Assembly: GCA_046155605.1 (NCBI GenBank)
Contig: JBJXFQ010000011.1
Coordinates: 1-64,000 of the forward strand
Length of the DNA stretch: 64,000 nucleotides
Direction: 5' to 3'
Origin: JAEUIZ01 sp046155605
Lineage (GTDB): Bacteria > Planctomycetota > Phycisphaerae > Phycisphaerales > UBA1924
Below are positions 57,946 to 64,000 of the stretch, one piece after another; positions within the stretch are counted from its first letter, which is position 1; each line of letters starts with the position of its first letter. The translations under genes were made by a program, and so were the position numbers. The notes beneath the pieces were generated by a model. That model saw only the letters and a list, made by a program, of their open reading frames with translations. It did no database searches and was not told where the DNA came from.

Positions 57946-60251
57946 TGCCCCAAGACGCCCCAAAGGCCGGGTTCAGCGGCGTCCGCAGCCGACGCGAGAT
58001 GTTCCGCAGACCCCCGCGGACGTTCCAAAGCGTCGCCGACTTCTTCTTCCGATCGCCAACTGTTGGATGGGCCCTGCTCATTGGTGCCGCCTTCGTCCTC
58101 ACCGGAACCGCCCTCGCCGCCTGGTCCAGGCAGCACGCCCTCGTCGCCGTCGATCGCGTGATGAACATCACCGCGGTCGTGCGTCGGCCCTTCAGCCTCG
58201 AAGATTCCATCCGCACCGAGCAGGCCCGCGAGTTGGCCCGCGCCCAGACGCCCCGCGTCTATGCCGTCATCCCCGGCAAGATCGAGGCCCTGCGGGCGTC
58301 GATCGAAGGCCTGCCCAAGACCCTGGCCGGCGCGATGAACGCCGCCGACGTCCGCGCCGAGGTCAAAGCCCAGTTCCCGCTCACCGACGAGGCTGTCAGT
58401 TCGATCCGCGCCGAAGCCACCGAAGACGGTGCGAGCGCCGCATGGGTCGAGCGCACGGGCCTGCTTGCCGCCCTTTTGGCCCGCCAACCCTTCGTCGACG
58501 ATCAGGCCATGCAGCGTGAACTGCAGGAGAGCCTCGCCCGCGACATCGAGATCCGCGTGAGTGACGCGCCCTCGATCCGGATCCCGAAGGAAGGCTCGAT
58601 CGTCAACATCAAGGACGAAGCCCAGTTGGCGCAGGCCGCGATGCGCCTCACGCGCGAGGCCGGCTTCGTTGAGCCCGCGCTCTCGGTCGTCGCCGGCCGC
58701 CTTCGCCACAACCCGGAACCCACCTTCCAACTCGACGAGGCCGCCACTACCCGCGCCCGCAACGTCCGCGCCGAAGCCATCTCCCCGGTACGCACCGAAG
58801 TCCCCGCGGGTCAGGTCATCTTTAAGCGTGGCGACACGCTCACGCCCCAGGCGCTCGAACTCTACCGCCGCGACCTCGACGTCTTCGCCGAGCAGTCCGA
58901 GTCGTGGAAGGTCTGGCTCCGCCGCGCCAGCCTCATGGGCGGCGTCACCGCCATCGCCCTCGCCGTTGCCGGCTATCTCGCCCTCTTCTGCCCGCGCGTC
59001 CGCACCAGCCCGCGGCGCATGGCCGGCGTCGCCCTCATGCTTGTCGGGGGGCTCGCCCTCTCCTGCGTTGGCACCGTCGCCAATCCCGCCCTCCTCACCC
59101 TCACCGCCGTCGCCCCCACCGTCCTCGTCTCCGTCATCCTCGTCATCGCCTATGACCAGCGCGTTGCGCTGGCGCTGGGAACCCTCGAAGGCGTCCTCGT
59201 CTGCATCGCCCTCGACCAGCCCATCGGCGTCTACGCCCTCATCCTCACCGGCATCAGTTTCGCCGTCTTTCAACTCCGCGAGATCCGCGATCGTCGTGGC
59301 ATCATCCGCACCGGCCTCTACGCCGCCGCCGCCCTCTCCGTCGGCACCGTCCTCGTCGCCCTCATTGATCGCCCCATCAGCGACGCCTCACTCCGACAGA
59401 CCTTCATGGACGCCGCCCTCGCCGGCTGCGGGGGCCTTGGCATCGGCGTCCTCACCCTCTCGCTCCTCCCCACCCTCGAACGCGCCTTCGACATCACCAC
59501 CGGCATGACCCTCGTCGAACTCCGCGACCCCAAGCAGCCCCTCCTCCGACAACTCCAGCAGCAGGCCCCCGGCACCTACAACCACTCTCTCAATGTCGCC
59601 GCCATCGCCGAGGCCGCCGCCGACGCCATCCGCGCCGACTCTCTTCTTACCTATGTCGGTGCCCTCTACCACGACGTCGGCAAGATGAACAAGCCCGATT
59701 ACTTCGTCGAGAACCAGACCGGCGGCCCGTCCAAGCACGACAAACTCAGCCCCGCCATGAGCCTCCTCGTCATCGTTGGGCACGTCAAGGACGGCCTCGC
59801 CATGGCCGAGGAATATAACTTGCCGCGCTCCATCCGCCATTTCATCGAGGCCCACCACGGCACCACCCTCGTTGAGTTCTTCTACAACCGCGCCCGCCGC
59901 CAGGCCGAGTCCGCCCGCACCCCCGAGGCCGAGGCCCCCGACGAGGTCGAGTTCCGCTACCCGGGCCCAAAGCCACGAACCAAGGAATGCGCCATTCTGA
60001 TGCTCGCCGACGCCATCGAGAGCGCCACCCGCACCATGGCCGAGCCCACACCCAGCCGCATCGACACCCTCGTCCGCGCGATGGCGTCCAAGCGCCTCAT
60101 GGACGGCCAGTTCGACGACTGCGAACTCACCCTCCGCGAACTCCAGACCATCACCGATTCCATCAGCAAGTCCGTCAGCAGCATCTATCACGGCCGCGTC
60201 TTGTATCCCAGCACCGCCGGCCTCACCGCCGCCGAAGAGAAGCGGGCCTGA
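57945..60251 (+). CDS. 7TM-HD family phosphohydrolase (PgpH-like cyclic di-AMP phosphodiesterase)
   Basis: A 768-residue membrane protein. An N-terminal helix and an extracytoplasmic domain of about 300 residues precede seven helices (WKVWLRRASLMGGVTAIALAVAGYL through GLGIGVLTLSLLP) and a C-terminal HD domain: HSLNVAAIAEA near 547, YHDVGKMNKPDYF near 574, HVKDG and LPRSIRHFIEAHHGTT, ending with LMLADAIESATRT. This is the layout of PgpH, which cleaves cyclic di-AMP. Coupling to phoH (one-base overlap) is the usual phoH-pgpH order; the third partner ybeY is not next to it. The enzymatic assignment rests on family and HD residues. Confidence 0.88.
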   Translation: MPQDAPKAGFSGVRSRREMFRRPPRTFQSVADFFFRSPTVGWALLIGAAFVLTGTALAAWSRQHALVAVDRVMNITAVVRRPFSLEDSIRTEQARELARAQTPRVYAVIPGKIEALRASIEGLPKTLAGAMNAADVRAEVKAQFPLTDEAVSSIRAEATEDGASAAWVERTGLLAALLARQPFVDDQAMQRELQESLARDIEIRVSDAPSIRIPKEGSIVNIKDEAQLAQAAMRLTREAGFVEPALSVVAGRLRHNPEPTFQLDEAATTRARNVRAEAISPVRTEVPAGQVIFKRGDTLTPQALELYRRDLDVFAEQSESWKVWLRRASLMGGVTAIALAVAGYLALFCPRVRTSPRRMAGVALMLVGGLALSCVGTVANPALLTLTAVAPTVLVSVILVIAYDQRVALALGTLEGVLVCIALDQPIGVYALILTGISFAVFQLREIRDRRGIIRTGLYAAAALSVGTVLVALIDRPISDASLRQTFMDAALAGCGGLGIGVLTLSLLPTLERAFDITTGMTLVELRDPKQPLLRQLQQQAPGTYNHSLNVAAIAEAAADAIRADSLLTYVGALYHDVGKMNKPDYFVENQTGGPSKHDKLSPAMSLLVIVGHVKDGLAMAEEYNLPRSIRHFIEAHHGTTLVEFFYNRARRQAESARTPEAEAPDEVEFRYPGPKPRTKECAILMLADAIESATRTMAEPTPSRIDTLVRAMASKRLMDGQFDDCELTLRELQTITDSISKSVSSIYHGRVLYPSTAGLTAAEEKRA

Positions 60252-60267
60252 TCGCCACGCCGCCCGA

Positions 60268-61368
60268 TCACCGCCGCCGACGCATGGCGAAGATCACCCC
60301 GCCCAGCACCAACGCCGCCGCCGTTCCCGGCGTCGGGACGCCCACCCACATGAAGGCGTGCTTCTGTGCGGTGTTGATGTCCTGCGCCCAGCCGCCGACG
60401 ACGATCCGGCCATCGCCCGCCCAGATGCTCGTTGCCTCGGAAAGAAAGTAGTTGCTCGGTAGGAACGATTGTAAGTTGATCACGTTGTTGGGCGAGCCGA
60501 GCCAGACCAGAGCCACCTGCCCTGCCGAGCCCGACACGCTTCCCCAGCCCGCATGAAACTCCCCGGTCGTCGCCGTCAGGCGCGAGTAGCCCGCATTGGG
60601 CGGGTGCCAGTCCTCGAACGTCCCCGCGCTCCCGCGCCACACCGCGGCGTGCTCGAGCGAGGTCGTCGCCTTCGCAAAGCCGACCTGGATGCCCGGCGCC
60701 ATCCCCGCGATCAGGCTGTAGTACGTCGGGCCGGGATTGAGGTCGAGCCACGATGACGACCCATCCCACAGCGCCGCGTGTGATGCGGTGCCGCCCCCTG
60801 GGAACGGGACATTGACCCAGCCGCCCTGCCGCGTACCGTCCGTGGCCGTGGCCATGGACGACCCCGTGACGCCGGCCGGATGCAGGTCGATGAACGACGC
60901 GGCCGTACCGCGCCACATCACCGCCCGAGTACCGACACCATCGCCTGTATACCCGGCCTGTTGATCGCCGCGCATGGACAGGGCGAGAGAAAGCAGTGAT
61001 GGTGGGGCACCAACTGGGTGAAGCGAAACTGCCGACTGCGACGATCCCCGCCACAGTGTCGCGAACCCACGAACATCTCCAACCTGCACATCATCGGCCA
61101 TTCCCCACACATGGCCGTTATCGCCGACACCGGACGTCAATGGCATCCATGACTGGCCGGTGCCTTGCCACAAACCGGGGCGAGTAGTGATTTGAGAAAA
61201 TGCTGACCCACCTTGCTGGGTACCCCAGACAGCAAGGGTTTCCGATCGAGTTGCACCAATCGGGTTCAAGGGCGTCGCAGACCATTGCCATTGCGCAACG
61301 GCACAACTCGAACAAAAACCTGCCGCAACGGAGATTGCAACAAGCCGGTATAACCTACGCATTGACAT
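60268..61368 (-). CDS. Exported protein with PEP-CTERM-like tail
   Basis: A 366-residue exported protein. Signal peptide LYRLVAISVAAGFCSSCAVAQ, then a repetitive body of about seven segments of the form AxWRGSxxSxxxLHPxG...xGxxxGQxGGW, suggesting a propeller-like fold made of short repeats. The C-terminus reads VGVPTPGTAAALVLGGVIFA then RRRR, a PEP-CTERM-type sorting signal. Start at ATG 61368 (or 61362). It is divergent from the gene at 61414; the start codon sits in the TTGACATGCTGTCAA palindrome. Confidence 0.75.
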   Translation of the reverse strand: MSMRRLYRLVAISVAAGFCSSCAVAQWQWSATPLNPIGATRSETLAVWGTQQGGSAFSQITTRPGLWQGTGQSWMPLTSGVGDNGHVWGMADDVQVGDVRGFATLWRGSSQSAVSLHPVGAPPSLLSLALSMRGDQQAGYTGDGVGTRAVMWRGTAASFIDLHPAGVTGSSMATATDGTRQGGWVNVPFPGGGTASHAALWDGSSSWLDLNPGPTYYSLIAGMAPGIQVGFAKATTSLEHAAVWRGSAGTFEDWHPPNAGYSRLTATTGEFHAGWGSVSGSAGQVALVWLGSPNNVINLQSFLPSNYFLSEATSIWAGDGRIVVGGWAQDINTAQKHAFMWVGVPTPGTAAALVLGGVIFAMRRRR

Positions 61369-61389
61369 GCTGTCAATATACTGTATGCT
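61362..61389 (+). promoter_or_regulatory. Candidate promoter with embedded palindrome
   Basis: TTGACA (61362-61367), a 16-bp spacer and TATGCT (61384-61389), then AAGGAGAA and the ATG at 61414. The -35 is part of the perfect inverted repeat TTGACA-TGC-TGTCAA (61362-61376), which also covers the start codon of the divergent gene. The promoter call is reasonable; the palindrome may be an operator. Confidence 0.5.
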
Positions 61390-61413
61390 GGCGCTGTTGC
61401 AAGGAGAATTTCC

Positions 61414-63048
61414 ATGAAATCTCGGATCCTCGTCGTGCCCGCGGCGATCGCGTTGACGCAGATGACGAACGCACAAGTCGTCGGCCCGGCGATCCGAGCG
61501 CACTCAGCCAACACATCCGCGCGGTCATGTTCGGAGACAGCGATCATCGCCGCTGGCTCCGCCGTCGCGGTCGCCTACAACGACTATGCAGGGCAAATGC
61601 ATTATTCGATCAGCACGAAAGCGTTGACAGGCGCAAACCCCTTCGCGGTCTTCGACGCCAACTTGACCGGAGTAGACTGTAACTCGACCGAGGTTCTGAC
61701 TCGCGGCGTCGATCCGATGGTTGCGCGTAGCACAAACGGCGACTTGTATCTGGGTGGTATGTTTCGCTATCCAATCGGAGGCCTTTCGTCCAGCAACGCT
61801 ATTGCATTCTCCAGAAAGCCCGCGGGCTCGTCGTCGCTCGATCCGGCGATCAACCTCGTCTGCTGGAGCCTCGAGATGGGAAGCGACAAGCCGCTCATGG
61901 CTATCGGACCCCGCCCGGGCGGAGCAACAGGCGAACGGCTTTACGCTGCGCACACACGCGTGAACCAGGGCAACTGTGGCAACTACAACAGCCGGTCGAG
62001 CTCGAAATTGCTGCTCGGATCAAGCATTGATGACGTGCCGATCGGGTTGGACCTCAACTGCGGTGTCACAACCCTCGGGTGCATGCCCATCGTGCTGCCT
62101 TCGGGACCAAGCAAAGGCCGGCTGATCGTCACGATGCTGCCCGGCCCCACGCTCGGCAATCTGCCGCAGGTGTGGCGATCGGACAATGAGGGTTTGCCCA
62201 CCGGCGGCGGACAATCATGGCTTCTTAGTTCGACGCCGACACAAACTCGGACGCCCGGCGTCGCGGGTTTCGAGGACCTTCTCGCGTTTGACGGACAAGG
62301 AGCGAGCGCCGTCGTTCCCGGGAACTTCCGCGTACACAACTTCTCAGCGCTGGCAAATGACCCCGGAAATTCGAACAGTGTCTACCTCGTTTTCGTGGCC
62401 GGCACCCCGAGCGCCGGGGCGTCGAACTTGGACATCATCATATCGAAGAGCGAGGATGCCGGCGCGACCTTCCTCTCGACCAACACCCTCCACATCACCG
62501 ACTCGCTGCTCGGGCTCGTCACCGGCACCGATCAGATCATGCCTTGGATCGCGGTGGACGTGTCGGGCGGCATCAACCTGCTCTTCTACTCGGTCAACGA
62601 GAACGCCACGACAGACATGGAAAATGTGCCGTACTTTCGTGTCTACTACGCGAGGTTTCCTTCGTTCAGCGCCACGAGCCCGCCCACGCCGTTCGTTCAC
62701 GCACTCTCGCCGACCTTCTTGGTCCCGGTTGTCCCCGGCGCGTCGTGGCCCGATGGGGCGCAGGTCACCGGCGACTACCAGATGATCTGTGCCGACAGTT
62801 GCAATGCCTACGTCGCCTATATGAGCGCTGAAACGGGTGCCGCCGACATCTACGTCCGTAAGATCACCGGCCTGTGCGCCATCGCCGACTCCGATCAGGT
62901 CGGTGCAATCACGACGAACGATCCGCCGACCTTCGCCATGCAGTTCCTCGCCTGCGACCCGCTCGCCGACCTCACAAACAACGGCACCATCGACGCCGCG
63001 GACATGCAGCACTTCCTCACCGCCTTCGCCTGCCAGTGCAATCCCTAG
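61414..63048 (+). CDS. Exported BNR/sialidase-like repeat protein with dockerin-like tail
   Basis: A 544-residue exported protein. Signal peptide ILVVPAAIALTQMTNAQ. The body has scattered BNR-like elements (SEDAGATFLSTNT, KPLMAIGPRPGG, DIYVRKITG, VWRSDNEGLPTGGGQSW), the Ser-x-Asp-x-Gly-x-Thr-W-like pattern of sialidase or other six-bladed propellers, but no clear catalytic set. It ends with a dockerin-like calcium loop DLTNNGTIDAADMQHFLTAF and CQCNP. ATG at 61414 follows AAGGAGA. Promoter candidate at 61362. Role unknown; probably surface or secreted. Confidence 0.78.
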   Translation: MKSRILVVPAAIALTQMTNAQVVGPAIRAHSANTSARSCSETAIIAAGSAVAVAYNDYAGQMHYSISTKALTGANPFAVFDANLTGVDCNSTEVLTRGVDPMVARSTNGDLYLGGMFRYPIGGLSSSNAIAFSRKPAGSSSLDPAINLVCWSLEMGSDKPLMAIGPRPGGATGERLYAAHTRVNQGNCGNYNSRSSSKLLLGSSIDDVPIGLDLNCGVTTLGCMPIVLPSGPSKGRLIVTMLPGPTLGNLPQVWRSDNEGLPTGGGQSWLLSSTPTQTRTPGVAGFEDLLAFDGQGASAVVPGNFRVHNFSALANDPGNSNSVYLVFVAGTPSAGASNLDIIISKSEDAGATFLSTNTLHITDSLLGLVTGTDQIMPWIAVDVSGGINLLFYSVNENATTDMENVPYFRVYYARFPSFSATSPPTPFVHALSPTFLVPVVPGASWPDGAQVTGDYQMICADSCNAYVAYMSAETGAADIYVRKITGLCAIADSDQVGAITTNDPPTFAMQFLACDPLADLTNNGTIDAADMQHFLTAFACQCNP

Positions 63049-63070
63049 CCCCCTCGCCGTACACTCCGGC

Positions 63071-64000
63071 ATGACCACTCCCGCCAGCCCGGCCTTCGTC
63101 CCAATCCCCCTCAACGCCGCCCGCTGGGAAGAGATCGAACCGCTCCTCCTCGCCCTGCGCGATCGGCCCGTTCGCACGCCCGCCGACCTCGAACAATGGC
63201 TCCTCGACCGCTCCGAACTCGAGGCGGCCTGCCAGGAGGCCGAGAGCGACCTCTATATCTCGATGACCTGCCACACCGACGACGCCGAGGCCGCGGGCGC
63301 GTTCACCCGCTACATCGAGACCATCCCGCCGCGCCTCAAGCCCGCGATCTTCGCCCTCGACCGGCGTCAGGTTGACCTCTTCAAGCAGTTCAAGCCCGAC
63401 CCGCGACGCTTCGAGGTCATCGACCGCGACACGCGGGCCGAGGTCGAACTCTTCCGTCCCGAGAACGTCCCGATCCAGACCGAACTCGAAAAACTCTCGC
63501 AGGAATACCAGACCATCAGTGGCGCGATGATGGTCACCTTCGACGGCCGCGAGCAGACCCTGCCCATGATGGCCCGTTATCAGGAGTCTCCCGAGCGCGC
63601 GATCCGCGAATCAGCATGGCGAGCCGTCGCCGAGCGCCGCTTTCGCGATGCCGACGCCATCGAAACCCTCTTCGATCGAATGATCGCACTCCGTGACCAG
63701 ATGGCCCGCCAAGCCGGGCTCCCCACCTTCGTCGAATACGCGTTCAAGAGCCGTCGTCGCTTTGACTACACGCCAGACCAGTGCCGGATCTTTCACGACG
63801 CCGTCGCCAAGGCCGTCGTGCCCTTCGTGCGGCGCCAGAACGACCGCCGGAAGCGGCAACTCCGCTGCGGCACGCTCCGGCCCTGGGACCTCGCCGTCGA
63901 TCCCAAGGGCCGACCTCCGCTCAAGCCCTTCACCGGCGGCGTCGAACTGATGGCGAAGTCCGTGCGCACGTTCGAGCGTCTGGACCCGCGCTTGGCCGCG
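63071..64000 (+). CDS. M3-family oligoendopeptidase (PepF-like), N-terminal part
   Basis: Runs off the window end; 310 codons are visible. The N-terminal part matches M3 family oligoendopeptidases (PepF type): LSQEYQTISGAMMVTFDGRE, MMARYQESPERAIRESAWRAV and MARQAGLPTFVEYAFK. The zinc motif HEXXH would lie beyond the window. No signal peptide is visible. ATG at 63071 lies 22 bases after the preceding stop. Probably a cytoplasmic peptidase of peptide turnover. Confidence 0.8.
   Translation, partial: MTTPASPAFVPIPLNAARWEEIEPLLLALRDRPVRTPADLEQWLLDRSELEAACQEAESDLYISMTCHTDDAEAAGAFTRYIETIPPRLKPAIFALDRRQVDLFKQFKPDPRRFEVIDRDTRAEVELFRPENVPIQTELEKLSQEYQTISGAMMVTFDGREQTLPMMARYQESPERAIRESAWRAVAERRFRDADAIETLFDRMIALRDQMARQAGLPTFVEYAFKSRRRFDYTPDQCRIFHDAVAKAVVPFVRRQNDRRKRQLRCGTLRPWDLAVDPKGRPPLKPFTGGVELMAKSVRTFERLDPRLAA

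Noticed and set aside
1..64000. CRISPR arrays, tRNA, rRNA, integrase or insertion-sequence genes
   Set aside because: No regularly spaced repeats, no cloverleaf-like sequence and no transposase or recombinase motif seen on either strand.

Overview
The window is about 64 kb of dense, GC-rich bacterial chromosome. It looks like a member of the Planctomycetota, most likely class Phycisphaerae. The basis is inference from several traits: exported proteins with C-terminal Asn/Asp/Cys-rich dockerin-like repeats (CYANCDQS...NVNDFTCF), VPLPA/PEP-CTERM sorting tails, an ECF sigma factor coupled to a Ser/Thr kinase with a STAND ATPase and TPRs, a ThuA/DUF1080 protein, and many small exported or membrane proteins of unknown function. 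I see no rRNA, tRNA, CRISPR array, integrase or insertion sequence, so this is core chromosome with accessory islets.

Layout. 1-3.0 kb: tail of a dockerin-like protein, then a TSUP permease and transketolase on the minus strand. 3.2-7.7 kb: dnaN and a UvrD-type helicase fused to a RecB-type nuclease. 7.8-14.6 kb: a ThuA-DUF1080-FKBP fusion, purL fused to a PurS-like domain, and a GT3-type glycogen synthase. 14.7-17.5 kb: a minus-strand operon for a 14-cysteine secreted protein, an unknown exported protein and a DUF1573 protein. Its best promoter has a 15-base poly-G tract inside the -35/-10 spacer. 17.6-23.5 kb: a dockerin-like exported protein, then the ECF sigma factor and its overlapping kinase-STAND-TPR gene.

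23.5-35.3 kb: an ABC-2 permease and small membrane protein on the minus strand face a tight six-gene plus-strand operon (three SPFH/HflK-HflC-like proteins, ABC ATPase, ABC permease, large membrane-anchored protein). 35.4-42.2 kb: purC, a GH10-like protein, a ComEA-like HhH protein and mfd. 42.2-46.6 kb: an islet of small zinc-ribbon membrane proteins and palindromic repeats. 46.9-54.7 kb: a 13-repeat secreted propeller-like protein, an aromatic amino acid decarboxylase, a lipoprotein, a kinase-like protein, an MBL/double-rhodanese sulfur protein, a sugar mutarotase and a VPLPA-CTERM protein. 54.9-60.3 kb: mreD/mreC, a lipoprotein, phoH and a PgpH-type 7TM-HD phosphodiesterase. 60.3-64 kb: two divergent exported proteins and the start of an M3 oligoendopeptidase.

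The most notable observations are the candidate phase-variable promoter at 17.46 kb, a degenerate octamer-like repeat that sits between genes and also in frame inside both purL and mfd (both copies encode RPSVPSS), the triple-SPFH/ABC operon with a near-identical 72-bp tail shared by two of its genes, and the palindrome cluster after mfd. All functional calls come from reading motifs by eye; no database search was run.
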